The translations under genes and the position numbers were made by a program. This document shows, one piece after another, positions 55,546 through 64,000 of a stretch of DNA of 64,000 nt (position 1 is its first letter; every line of letters starts with the position of its first letter). Source of the DNA: Lachnospiraceae bacterium MD335 (lineage in GTDB: Bacteria > Bacillota > Clostridia > Lachnospirales > Lachnospiraceae); assembly GCA_000403335.2 (NCBI GenBank), contig KE159628.1, positions 490,241 to 554,240 on the forward strand, read 5' to 3'. The notes below the pieces were generated by a model. That model saw only the letters and a list, made by a program, of their open reading frames with translations. It searched no databases and was not told the origin of the DNA.

Positions 55546-56457
55546 ATGATTTATACAGTGACTTTTAATCCGTCTTTGGATTATATTGTATCCATGAATG
55601 ATTTTCAGATGGGAATGACGAATCGCACCACCGCGGAGCAGATTTTTGCGGGCGGTAAGGGAATTAATGTTTCCATTGTTTTAAGGAATTTGGGAATAGA
55701 AAATACGGCGCTTGGTTTTACGGCGGGATTTACCGGAGAACAGATTGAAAAGGAAGTTCGCAATATGGGACTGCTTACGGATTTTATCCGCGTTTCGGAC
55801 GGGATTTCGCGTATAAATGTCAAGCTGAAGGATTATGACGGCACGGAGATTAACGGTATGGGTCCTAAGATTGACGAACAGTCCGTGAATGCGTTATTTG
55901 AGAAGCTGGAACGTCTTGAGGCGGGCGACGCGCTTGTCTTAGCGGGCAGTATTCCGAAATCCTTGCCGGATTCCATTTACAGTGATATTATGAAGCGTCT
56001 TTGTGACAAAGGGATTTTGTTTGTGGTGGACGCGACGAAGGAGCTGCTTTTAAATGTATTGCAGTATCACCCGTTTTTGGTAAAACCAAATAATCATGAG
56101 CTGGGCGAAATTTTTAATGTCACATTACGTACAAGAGACGAGGTTGTCCCATACGCGAAAATGCTTCAGGAAAAAGGTGCAAAAAACGTGCTGGTGTCTA
56201 TGGCGGGTGAGGGCGCTGTTTTGGCAGATGAGACGGGCGGCGTGCACATGTTTGCGGCGCCGAAGGGAAAGCTGGTCAATGCGGTCGGAGCAGGAGATTC
56301 TATGGTTGCGGGCTTTTTGGCAGGCTGGACGCAGAAAAAGGATTATGAATATGCATTCCGCATGGGCATTTCCGCAGGGAGCGCGAGCGCTTTTTCGGAG
56401 CTGCTTGCAACGAAAAACGAAATAGAACAGATGTTTGATAATTTAGATAAAGAATAA
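55546..56457 (+). CDS. fruK: 1-phosphofructokinase (PfkB family)
   Basis: A 303-residue sugar kinase. It starts with MIYTVTFNPSLDYIV, the typical start of FruK, and has GGKGINVSIVLRNLG and the PfkB C-terminal signature NAVGAGDSMVAGFLAG with the catalytic Asp. It phosphorylates fructose-1-P (or tagatose-6-P). ATG 55546 was preferred over ATG 55534, which lies too close to GGGAG. The downstream gene is ptsI rather than a fructose permease. Confidence 0.9.
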   Translation: MIYTVTFNPSLDYIVSMNDFQMGMTNRTTAEQIFAGGKGINVSIVLRNLGIENTALGFTAGFTGEQIEKEVRNMGLLTDFIRVSDGISRINVKLKDYDGTEINGMGPKIDEQSVNALFEKLERLEAGDALVLAGSIPKSLPDSIYSDIMKRLCDKGILFVVDATKELLLNVLQYHPFLVKPNNHELGEIFNVTLRTRDEVVPYAKMLQEKGAKNVLVSMAGEGAVLADETGGVHMFAAPKGKLVNAVGAGDSMVAGFLAGWTQKKDYEYAFRMGISAGSASAFSELLATKNEIEQMFDNLDKE

Positions 56458-56519
56458 CGGTGATAATAGGAAAGGGGTTATAGAGAACCTGTAAGTGACA
56501 GCTATATGGGAGGTAGGAT

Positions 56520-58154
56520 ATGGCAGAGAAGGTTTCGGGTATGAAATATTTTGGAAAGACTGTCTACAGCGGTATTACAATGGGAAAGGTACTTGTTCTG
56601 CGCAGCAATCAGGAGCCAATCAGAAGGGCGAAGATTGAGGACGCGGAACACGAAATCAGCCGTGTGCATGATGCGGCGGAAAATGCCAAACAGCAGCTTG
56701 GCGCGCTTTATGAAAAGGCGGTTAAGGAAGTAGGAGAATCGAACGCCGCAATTTTTGAGGTCCATCAGATGATGCTTGAGGACGATGATTATCTTGACGC
56801 GATTTCCCATATTATCCGTACGGAAATGGTGAATGCGGAGTATGCGGTGGCAATTACGGGAGATAATTTCGCGGGAATGTTTGCAGGAATGGAGGATGAA
56901 TATATGCGTGCGCGTGCGGCTGATGTTAAGGATATTTCGGCGCGCCTTGTGCGTAATCTCTCCGGTCAGGAAGGGATTGATTTTACGGCAATGGAGCCTT
57001 CCGTGATAGTTGCCGATGATTTAAGCCCAAGTGAGACGGTGCAGATGGATAAAAAGAAAATCCTTGCGTTTGTGACGGTGCATGGTTCTGTTAATTCCCA
57101 TACGGCAATTCTTGCGCGTATGATGAATATTCCGGCGCTGGTTGGCGTGACGCTGAATCTGAATGAAATCCATACGGGTATGACGGCGATTGTGGACGGT
57201 GCGGCGGGTGAGGTTATTTTTGAGCCGACAGGGAAAGAGTGCAGTGAGGCGGAGGAAAAAATCAGGAACGAGCAGGAAAAAGCCCGTCTTTTACAGGAGC
57301 TGAAGGGCAGGAAGAATGAGACGAGGGACGGCAGGACAATCAATATTTATGCAAATATCGGCAGTGTCAGCGATGTGGGTTATGTGCTTGAAAACGATGC
57401 GGGAGGGATTGGGCTGTTCCGCAGTGAGTTTCTGTATCTAGGACGTGATAATTTTCCTACGGAGGAGGAGCAGTTTCAGGCGTATAAGCAGGTGGTTCAG
57501 ACGATGGGGCAGAAGAAGGTTGTTATTCGGACGCTCGATATTGGCGCGGATAAGCAGGCGGATTATTTTTCGCTCGGGAAAGAGGACAATCCGGCGATGG
57601 GTTACAGAGCTATCCGTATCTGCTTAAAGCAGCCGGAGATTTTTAAAACGCAGCTTCGCGCGCTTTTGCGCGCGGCGGCTTACGGAAATCTGTCAGTTAT
57701 GTATCCGATGATTACTTCCGCTGATGAGATCAGGCAGATTAAGAAGATTGTGGGGGAAGTGGAGCAGGAGTTGAAAAGAGATGAAATTCCTTACAGGATA
57801 CCGGAGCAGGGTATTATGATAGAAACACCGGCAGCAGTTATGGTCAGTGACGAGCTGGCGGAGCTGACAGACTTTTTCAGCATCGGCACAAATGATTTAA
57901 CGCAGTATACGCTTGCGATTGACAGGCAGAATCAGAAGCTGGAGGATTTTTACAATCCGCATCATAAGGCGATTTTGCGAATGATAAAGATGGTGGTGGA
58001 CAATGCGCATCAGTGCGGGAAATGGGTAGGCATCTGCGGGGAATTAGGCGCCGATACGGCGCTTACCGAGGAATTTGTCAATATGGGCGTGGATGAGCTT
58101 TCGGTGGCGCCGCCGATGGTGCTTAAAGTACGGGAGAAGGTACGCTCTATCTGA
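56520..58154 (+). CDS. ptsI: PTS enzyme I (PEP-protein phosphotransferase)
   Basis: A 544-residue enzyme I, the PEP-to-HPr phosphate carrier of the sugar PTS. It has the N-terminal HPr-binding helices, the active-site His in VNSHTAILARMMNIPALVG, and the PEP-binding barrel with GLFRSEFLYL, IGADKQADY, IRICLKQPEIF, GIMIETPAAV and SIGTNDLTQYTLA. GGAGG precedes the ATG. It is 62 bases after fruK. HPr and a sugar permease are not in this window. Confidence 0.96.
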   Translation: MAEKVSGMKYFGKTVYSGITMGKVLVLRSNQEPIRRAKIEDAEHEISRVHDAAENAKQQLGALYEKAVKEVGESNAAIFEVHQMMLEDDDYLDAISHIIRTEMVNAEYAVAITGDNFAGMFAGMEDEYMRARAADVKDISARLVRNLSGQEGIDFTAMEPSVIVADDLSPSETVQMDKKKILAFVTVHGSVNSHTAILARMMNIPALVGVTLNLNEIHTGMTAIVDGAAGEVIFEPTGKECSEAEEKIRNEQEKARLLQELKGRKNETRDGRTINIYANIGSVSDVGYVLENDAGGIGLFRSEFLYLGRDNFPTEEEQFQAYKQVVQTMGQKKVVIRTLDIGADKQADYFSLGKEDNPAMGYRAIRICLKQPEIFKTQLRALLRAAAYGNLSVMYPMITSADEIRQIKKIVGEVEQELKRDEIPYRIPEQGIMIETPAAVMVSDELAELTDFFSIGTNDLTQYTLAIDRQNQKLEDFYNPHHKAILRMIKMVVDNAHQCGKWVGICGELGADTALTEEFVNMGVDELSVAPPMVLKVREKVRSI

Positions 58155-58465
58155 GCGCGTCAATTTGCGTGTGCTGAGTTGAATGTGTTAATCCTTTGTC
58201 AATGTAAGCGCGGTAATTAAGCAAATGGCAGGAGGCTGAATATTTTATAGCGAACGGATTAACAGGCAGGACGAATGCATTTTGCGGCATTGCTTCTGTC
58301 TGTTTTCCGTTACACAGCTATGCAGAGGAAATATACTGATATAATGGCGCATGGGTATTTTTATGGGTAAAAGGAAAGTATTGTATTAAAGGTTGTTTTC
58401 ATTTATACTAATCTTAGCATTTATTAATAGTTTTTATTAAATATAGGAAAAGGAAACAGGAATAT
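58155..58465. other. Noncoding gap between ptsI and dtd
   Basis: About 310 bases with no frame that has both a ribosome site and recognisable protein. Short protein-like stretches are absent; I see no clear terminator. Confidence 0.5.
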
Positions 58466-58915
58466 ATGATATTTGTAATACAAAGAGTAACACATGCAGA
58501 TGTGACAGTGGAAAATAAAGTTGTGGGCAAAATCGGACATGGGCTTTTGGTCTTTGTCGGTGTGGCGGATTTTGACAATCAGCAGACGGCGGATAAAATG
58601 ATTGACAAAATGACGAAGCTGCGTATTTTTGATGATGCGGACGGGAAAACAAATTTGTCAGCTTCCGATGTGGGGGGTGAATTTCTGATTGTTTCGCAGT
58701 TTACGCTGTATGCGGACTGCAAAAAGGGAAACCGTCCGTCGTTTACGAAAGCGGGAAATCCGGATATGGCGAATGAGATGTATGAGTATATTATCAGCGA
58801 GGTGAAAAAGAAGGGTTTTACGGTGGAACATGGTATTTTTGGGGCGGATATGAAGGTTGGGCTTGTGAATGACGGTCCGTTTACGATTGTGTTGAATTCC
58901 GAGGAAATAATGTGA
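58466..58915 (+). CDS. dtd: D-aminoacyl-tRNA deacylase
   Basis: A 149-residue enzyme that removes D-amino acids (and glycine) from mischarged tRNA. It has the conserved [16 protein letters not shown] start, the [17 protein letters not shown] active-site motif and the N-D-G-P-F-T cross-subunit Gly-Pro motif near the C-terminus. Length and motifs are standard. It is not linked to a relA gene here. Confidence 0.96.
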   Translation: MIFVIQRVTHADVTVENKVVGKIGHGLLVFVGVADFDNQQTADKMIDKMTKLRIFDDADGKTNLSASDVGGEFLIVSQFTLYADCKKGNRPSFTKAGNPDMANEMYEYIISEVKKKGFTVEHGIFGADMKVGLVNDGPFTIVLNSEEIM

Positions 58916-58923
58916 AATTAAAA

Positions 58924-58963
58924 ATTCCCGCATCCTGATTTGTATGCCCGCAAAGGCGGGAAT
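58924..58963 (+). promoter_or_regulatory. Switchable hairpin pair between dtd and mgtC
   Basis: GCGGGAAT (58956-58963) can pair with ATTCCCGC (58924-58931) or, via GCGGG, with CCCGC (58947-58951). These alternatives exclude each other. No T-run follows, so its role is unclear. Confidence 0.4.
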
Positions 58964-59017
58964 ATAGGAGTTTATGTAAAAAATAAATTTGTAGGTTTTG
59001 GCGAAATGGGGGATTAA

Positions 59018-59698
59018 ATGTTTACAACAATGCTTTCCGGTTGGACATGGGGCAGTATTGTCATTCGAATCGTGGTTTCTTTGGTGATAGGTATGATTAT
59101 CGGGATTGACCGCGGTGCGAAACGGCGCGGCGGCGGTGCGCGTACAACGATTACGGTGTGTCTTGGCGCGACGATGGTTATGCTGATGGAGCAGTATCTT
59201 GAAGAGATTTATCCCGAACGGCTTGATATTTCAAGGATTGCGGCGCAGGTTATCAGCGGCGTTGGTTTTCTTGGCGCGGGTTCCATTCTTGTGTCGGGAC
59301 ATCAGATTAAAGGGCTTACTTCTGCGGCAAGTATTTGGACGTGCGCGTGCGTCGGGCTTGCAGTGGGAATTGGTTTTATTGACGGCGCTGTGGTTTTGAC
59401 GGCGCTGTGGCTTGCCGGCGTACATTTGGTGCCCTATATTGAGGAGCGGGTTTACAAGTATTCGCGGTATATTACGCTTTATATCGAGGTTGAAGACGGA
59501 AAGGCGATAACCCATGTGTCAAGGTTCCTCAAGCAGGACCATTGTTTTACGGACACGTTTTACGTGGACAAACCAAAGGCGAAGGGGCAGCATTTTCAGA
59601 TTGTTACGACCTTTAAAATTCCGCGGGGGAAGAACAGGGAGGATTATCAGCGTTCTTTGCAGGAAATTAAAGGGGTGGTTTCAATTAATGAGATATAA
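59018..59698 (+). CDS. MgtC/SapB family membrane protein
   Basis: A 226-residue protein with the MgtC transmembrane part (IVIRIVVSLVIGMIIGIDRG, ARTTITVCLGATMVML, VISGVGFLGAGSILV, TSAASIWTCACVGLAVGIG) and a soluble ACT-like C-terminal domain of about 80 residues. MgtC proteins help survival at low magnesium or inside hosts; the ones in gut Firmicutes are uncharacterised. GGGGGAT precedes the ATG. Confidence 0.92.
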   Translation: MFTTMLSGWTWGSIVIRIVVSLVIGMIIGIDRGAKRRGGGARTTITVCLGATMVMLMEQYLEEIYPERLDISRIAAQVISGVGFLGAGSILVSGHQIKGLTSAASIWTCACVGLAVGIGFIDGAVVLTALWLAGVHLVPYIEERVYKYSRYITLYIEVEDGKAITHVSRFLKQDHCFTDTFYVDKPKAKGQHFQIVTTFKIPRGKNREDYQRSLQEIKGVVSINEI

Positions 59699-59766
59699 GG
59701 GTATTGCCAAATATGTTGTTGATGTTATATTTTTATGAAAATATACTTTTAGAGGAGGGTAACGGA

Positions 59767-59952
59767 ATGAATGCATTGTTTACAATTGTTTTGGGAATAT
59801 TCGGAGCCATAGCAGCAGTGAAACCGGAAAAAATATTGAAACCGGCCATACTTGAAAATCCGACCAGGGTGAAGATTGTAAGGATAGCGGGGGGACTCTT
59901 AGCAGTTTGCGCTGTATTACAAATTATATTTTTAATAGGTGCGAGCTATTAA
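59767..59952 (+). CDS. Small two-helix membrane protein
   Basis: A 61-residue protein with two hydrophobic helices (ALFTIVLGIFGAIAAV and GGLLAVCAVLQIIFLIG) around a basic loop (KPEKILKPAILENPTRVKIVR). AGGAGGG lies 7 bases before ATG 59767. It resembles DUF6199-type small membrane proteins, but I am not certain. A terminator follows. Confidence 0.6.
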   Translation: MNALFTIVLGIFGAIAAVKPEKILKPAILENPTRVKIVRIAGGLLAVCAVLQIIFLIGASY

Positions 59953-59982
59953 TGAGTAAGGAAATAACTAACCACTAATCAT

Positions 59983-60030
59983 AAAGGTGAAAAGTCTTGT
60001 GAAAAAATTATAAGACTTTTCACCTTTTTT
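59983..60030 (+). terminator. Rho-independent terminator
   Basis: AAAGGTGAAAAGTCTT (59983-59998) pairs with AAGACTTTTCACCTTT (60012-60027) and continues TTT. The 16-base stem is perfect. Confidence 0.92.
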
Positions 60031-60234
60031 GACTTGCAGACGAATGAAAAATACTCCATTGTTTAGGATAATCGTGCCATATTTCTTAATTTTTTATGAA
60101 TATGGTAGACATAATTCTTAGATTAAAATATAATTTAAGTGACATTTTAAACTTGTTATAATTAGCAGAAATATTTTAGGATATTGTGTTTACGGTTCTA
60201 AAAACATAAACGGCAGGAAAGGTGTGATGTTGAT

Positions 60235-60435
60235 ATGGAAGAACCAAATCACGGATATTTTGAGGAAGCATTATCTAATTTCACAATGGATTTTGCGTAT
60301 GGGGGCGCGATAAGGCATCTTGTTGACCACGGATATACGGTTGACAGGATTATAAAGGAATTTCATTATCCAATATCAAGAGATAGTATCGAGAAGATTG
60401 TGGATAGATACCGAAAGGATAAGGAGAAAGTTTAA
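60235..60435 (+). CDS. Small conserved hypothetical protein
   Basis: A 66-residue, mostly helical protein (YFEEALSNFTMDFAYGGAIRHLVDHGYTVDRIIKEFHYPISR, read as several helices; then SIEKIVDRYRKD). The pattern of a short helix-turn-helix with a hydrophobic core recalls uncharacterised Lachnospiraceae proteins. AAAGGTG lies 12 bases upstream of the ATG. Function unknown; it lies 18 bases before the GH25 gene, possibly on the same transcript. Confidence 0.55.
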   Translation: MEEPNHGYFEEALSNFTMDFAYGGAIRHLVDHGYTVDRIIKEFHYPISRDSIEKIVDRYRKDKEKV

Positions 60436-60453
60436 AAGATAAGGGGGATTATT

Positions 60454-63400
60454 ATGAACAGGAAAAAGAATTGGTTTGTCAAGTTTTTATGCATGAATTT
60501 ATCGTTATGTTTGGCAGTGCCAAGTATGCCGTTTATGCAGGAGAATGCAGGGTATGTTTATGCGGCGGAGGCTGAGACGCAAGTACAGGATGCGGATAAC
60601 GCCGAGGAAAAAGTGACACAAGTGTCAGAAAATGAGAAAGATGAAACGCAGGAAACAAAAACACAGGAAGAAAAAATGACACAAGTGTCAGAAAATACGG
60701 AAAGTGTATCTTCAGAGGTAAAAGAAACGGAAACCGCGAAATCGGAACCTGCGGAACCAGTTGAAACAACCGGAACTACGGAAATCGTGGAACCGGTTGA
60801 GACAGAGACAGCTGAAGAAATCGAAACAGAACCTGCGGAAACGACAGAAGAAACCGAAACAACTGAATCAAGTGAACCAGTTGAAACCGAAACGCAGCTT
60901 CAGACAACGGAAACCGAAACTGACGATTCGGAATACATTGATTCACTGCTCCAAAAGTTAAAAGAAAAATATAGCGGCATGTACATAAATGACGACGGAT
61001 ATTTTGCGTATACCGATGAAAACGGAACAGTTCACACGTATGATCCGTATGACCCCGAACTGTATTATAATCTTTTGGAAAATGACGGTACTTACGAACA
61101 AGGTGACAGTGAATTTAATCAGTTTAATGCCGACAGCTCTGATTCAACAGTCAGTCCGTTTACAAAAAAGACATACATTCATGAAGAGCATGTGTCAAAT
61201 AAAATTGTAAGGCACGGTATTGACGTATCAAAATATCAGGGTGATATTGACTGGGAGAAGGCAAAAAAAGCAGGCGTTTATTTTGCGTTTGTTAGAGTAG
61301 GCTACAGAGGCTATGGTGAAGAGGGAAAAATATCCGGGGACGAAAAGGCGAAAGATAATATTAAAAAAGCGCATGACGCGGGAGTAAAGGTAGGCGTTTA
61401 CTTCTTTTCACAGGCAATCACAGAGTCGGAGGCGACTGAGGAAGCTAAGTATACAATCAAATTTTTAAGTGACAACGATTTGAAAAAATATATTTCCATG
61501 CCCGTTATGATTGATTATGAATACACGGCGGGCGATACAAAGGGAAGGCTTGAGAAGGCAAATCTTTCAAAAAGAAAGCATCAGGATATTTGTGACAGGT
61601 TTGTAAAAGATGTCAGGGGCGAAGGTTATGATGGAGGTATTTATGCCAATTATCAGATGCTGACAAAAGACATGCAGCCGACCTCTTCTTCTGTTTACAG
61701 TAAGACACACTACTGGATTGCAAGATATAGTGAAAGGACGAAATATTCCGATAATTATAAATACTGGCAGTATTCGTCAAGCGGCAAAGTAAGCGGTATT
61801 TCAGGACGGGTAGACTGTAATTTTTGGTATCAGGATAAGAGAAAAATAACAAACTGCCGCATCAGCATTGATACGGAAACGGATTATGTAGATGATGTAA
61901 AAGAAGCGTTATGTATCTATGATACCGGAAGGAAATATGAACTTGTGGAAGGCAAGGATTATGAGGTTACGGTTACTTCTCAGATGGTCAATGAAAAAGT
62001 GACGCATAATCTTGTTATGGTCGGCATCGGTGAATATGAAGGAAGAGTTGAGCGGACTGTTACAATGACACAGCTTACGCTTTCTGAGGCAATGATTAGT
62101 GATATTGCGCCGCAGGAGTATACGGGACTTGAGATTACACAGGAAACAGGACTGAAATTAAAAGTCAATAACGGAAACGTCACGCTTACGGAAGGCAAAG
62201 ATTACACGGTAAGCTATGCGGACAATATCAGCGCAGGTACAGGATATGTAATTGTAACCGGAATGGGAAATTACACAGGTGAGGTACGCAAAAGCTTTAC
62301 AATTACAGGCATGAAGCTGACACCGGAAATGTTTGAGGAAATTCCTGATATGACCTATACGGGATATGCACTGGAAACTGACACAGGTGTCATAATTAGC
62401 GGTACAAATAAAAATATTGATTATAAATTAATAGAAGGAACGGATTATACACTCAAGTACAGCGCAAACAAAAACGCAGGAGAAGCAAAGGTAACTGTTG
62501 TCGGAACAGGTAATTACGCAGGTGAATTACCGCTAACGTTCCATATTTTAAGCAAAGATTTTTCGGAGACTGCCGTTGTAAGTGTTGGCGGTTCTTATGA
62601 TACTTATGAAATGGCATACACAGGGAAGGCGTTAAAGCCGAGTGTTGCCGTGATGGAAAATGGTGAAAAGCTCTCAAGGAATGATTATACGGTTGAGTAT
62701 GGAAATAATGTGAATATTGGCACGGAAGCTTATGTGCTCATAAAAGGAAAACGAAATTATACGGGTGAAGTCAAAAAATATTTTACGATTGTGCCAAAAG
62801 CGCAAAAGCAGACAAAGCTTTCCTCAAAAATGGTATCGTTAAAAAATATTTATATGTATACGGATGGCGGAGCGCCAGTCCAGCCTGAGCTTTATGTTAT
62901 AAGCGGTACTAAACGCTTGGAACCGGATGTGGATTATACCGTAATTTATCAGGATAAGCGCGGTGCGCAGCTTTCTGAGATTACTGACGCCGGAGACTAC
63001 AAGGTAATTGTAACGGGTATCGGCAGATACAGCGGAAAGGTGACAAAGAAGCTGACGTTAATATCCGAAAACAATAAAGAGTTGGACGACAGACTGACAG
63101 AAGTGACACTTGTGTCAGAAATTGAGAGCCTGATTTATACCGGTAAAGCAGTGACGCCTCAGATAAAAGTAACCGATAAGGTAAACGGTGCAGAGCTTAC
63201 ATTGGGAGCGGATTACAAGGTTTCTTATATTGACAATAAAACTGCCGGGGCTGCAAGGATTGTCGTAAAAGGTAAAGGGGTATACAAGGGTGAGGTTGTA
63301 AAGACATTCGACATTCTGCCAAAGGATCTTGGGACATTGGTTCAGGAAACAGAAGGACAGCCGATTTTTCATGAAAATACAACCGTAAGCCTGAATAAAT

Positions 63401-64000
63401 ATACGTACGTTTATAATGGTAAAAAACAGCAGCCGAAGCTCACGATAAAAGACGGAAAAACGACCTTAAAGGAAAATAAGGATTTCAATGTTGCTTACAG
63501 TGCCGCGGGCAACGCGGAAAATGCAGCAGCTCGCGCATATGCCGATAGATATACGATGACAGTAACATTTCAGGGAAATTATGCGGGAACTGCAACAATC
63601 CTTTATGAAATAACACCGGCGGATTTAAGTAAAATAAAGGTAAAGCTTAAAAATCAGCTTTATACCGGAAGTGAAATTCGTCCGGAGCTGAACAATATGG
63701 AAATCAAGCTTGGCAGTGCAAAGCTTGATGTTAAGGCAATGGAAGGAGTTGCTTTAGAAGATTGGTACAATAATACGAATGTCGGCAACGCAGGATTTCG
63801 TATGACGGCTACTGAGGAAGCAAAGAATTTTATCGTCGGCAGCAAAAAAGACGACGTTAAATTTAAGATTGCCAAGAAACCGATGAAGGATAATGCAATT
63901 GCGATTACAGTAGGCGGTTTTGTGGTTTCTTCAAAAAATCAGTGTGGTTTGGAGCTTGTGTATAACGACGGAATTGAATATAACCAGTCCAATGGTGCGA
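60454..64000 (+). CDS. Secreted GH25 lysozyme-like protein with repeats (runs off the window)
   Basis: The frame stays open to the right edge (1182 codons so far). A signal peptide (about 1-38, ending YVYAAEA) is followed by a Thr/Glu-rich stretch (about 40-165). The GH25 muramidase domain (about 250-460) has HGIDVSKYQGDIDWE, PVMIDYEYTAG with the catalytic D-x-E, GGIYANYQML and the YWQYSSSG end. At least eight modules of about 75-100 residues follow, each with YTG, G-x-DY-x-V-x-Y, and G-x-G-x-Y-x-G. GGGGG precedes the ATG. It may cleave peptidoglycan and stick to the cell surface. Confidence 0.9.
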   Translation, partial: MNRKKNWFVKFLCMNLSLCLAVPSMPFMQENAGYVYAAEAETQVQDADNAEEKVTQVSENEKDETQETKTQEEKMTQVSENTESVSSEVKETETAKSEPAEPVETTGTTEIVEPVETETAEEIETEPAETTEETETTESSEPVETETQLQTTETETDDSEYIDSLLQKLKEKYSGMYINDDGYFAYTDENGTVHTYDPYDPELYYNLLENDGTYEQGDSEFNQFNADSSDSTVSPFTKKTYIHEEHVSNKIVRHGIDVSKYQGDIDWEKAKKAGVYFAFVRVGYRGYGEEGKISGDEKAKDNIKKAHDAGVKVGVYFFSQAITESEATEEAKYTIKFLSDNDLKKYISMPVMIDYEYTAGDTKGRLEKANLSKRKHQDICDRFVKDVRGEGYDGGIYANYQMLTKDMQPTSSSVYSKTHYWIARYSERTKYSDNYKYWQYSSSGKVSGISGRVDCNFWYQDKRKITNCRISIDTETDYVDDVKEALCIYDTGRKYELVEGKDYEVTVTSQMVNEKVTHNLVMVGIGEYEGRVERTVTMTQLTLSEAMISDIAPQEYTGLEITQETGLKLKVNNGNVTLTEGKDYTVSYADNISAGTGYVIVTGMGNYTGEVRKSFTITGMKLTPEMFEEIPDMTYTGYALETDTGVIISGTNKNIDYKLIEGTDYTLKYSANKNAGEAKVTVVGTGNYAGELPLTFHILSKDFSETAVVSVGGSYDTYEMAYTGKALKPSVAVMENGEKLSRNDYTVEYGNNVNIGTEAYVLIKGKRNYTGEVKKYFTIVPKAQKQTKLSSKMVSLKNIYMYTDGGAPVQPELYVISGTKRLEPDVDYTVIYQDKRGAQLSEITDAGDYKVIVTGIGRYSGKVTKKLTLISENNKELDDRLTEVTLVSEIESLIYTGKAVTPQIKVTDKVNGAELTLGADYKVSYIDNKTAGAARIVVKGKGVYKGEVVKTFDILPKDLGTLVQETEGQPIFHENTTVSLNKYTYVYNGKKQQPKLTIKDGKTTLKENKDFNVAYSAAGNAENAAARAYADRYTMTVTFQGNYAGTATILYEITPADLSKIKVKLKNQLYTGSEIRPELNNMEIKLGSAKLDVKAMEGVALEDWYNNTNVGNAGFRMTATEEAKNFIVGSKKDDVKFKIAKKPMKDNAIAITVGGFVVSSKNQCGLELVYNDGIEYNQSNGA

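Overview
The window looks like the replication-origin region of a low-to-mid GC Firmicute, most likely a Lachnospiraceae (Clostridia). The evidence is gene content and order: rpmH-oriC-dnaA-dnaN-yaaA-recF-gyrB-gyrA on one side; rnpA-yidD-yidC-jag, mnmE-mnmG-rsmG and parA-parB on the other; plus DUF3881 next to serS, DUF4446 and an HD-GYP protein, and palindromic parS sites. The origin lies at about 39.1-39.7 kb. Core genes left of it are almost all on the minus strand and those right of it on the plus strand, so transcription runs with replication on both arms. Base composition flips with this: the left arm is C/A-rich and the right arm G-rich on the strand shown.

1-13.8 kb is a collapsed integrative conjugative/mobilizable element. 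It holds remnants of an ICE cargo operon (DUF4315, DUF4366 and ArdA-DUF3846-DUF4316, with a deletion junction fusing the last two), DUF6050, a MobA/MobC mobilization pair with a likely oriT, an XRE regulator, and a nested AT-rich cassette (sigma factor, membrane protein, ABC ATPase, ABC permease, Cys-rich KTR protein). It ends with the usual ICE right end: sigma-70-like gene, small helix-turn-helix gene, a 0.5 kb structured noncoding stretch, xis and a tyrosine integrase. The integrase abuts an intact tRNA-Arg(CCU). Three decayed copies of the 5' half of that tRNA follow, which read as scars of repeated integration.

14.2-16.7 kb holds a small secreted protein with calcium-loop repeats and a His-rich tail, then an IS110-family element whose transposase ribosome site is buried in a hairpin and whose long downstream end is full of stem-loops (a bridge-RNA candidate).

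16.7-22.5 kb returns to the core genome: DUF3881, serS, HD-GYP, DUF4446, parB, parA and a parS. 22.5-30.4 kb is an accessory patch of acetyltransferases, frameshifted and deleted genes, regulators (YafY/WYL, HxlR), two flavodoxin-like reductases, a tandem palindromic repeat and a second parS. 30.4-39.1 kb carries a sensorless DegS/DegU-like two-component pair behind rsmG, mnmG and mnmE, then jag (KhpB with an RGG-like tail), yidC, yidD, rnpA and rpmH.

39.7-49 kb has the replication and gyrase genes. 49-64 kb holds a nuclease-like winged-helix protein, cardiolipin synthase, CheY, a UDP-sugar pyrophosphorylase with a HAD hydrolase, a DeoR-FruK-enzyme I cluster with a decayed PTS gene inside it, dtd, an MgtC-family protein, small proteins, and the start of a large secreted GH25 lysozyme-like protein that runs off the right edge.

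Functions are read from motifs and family memory without any database search. IS and ICE outer boundaries were not determined.
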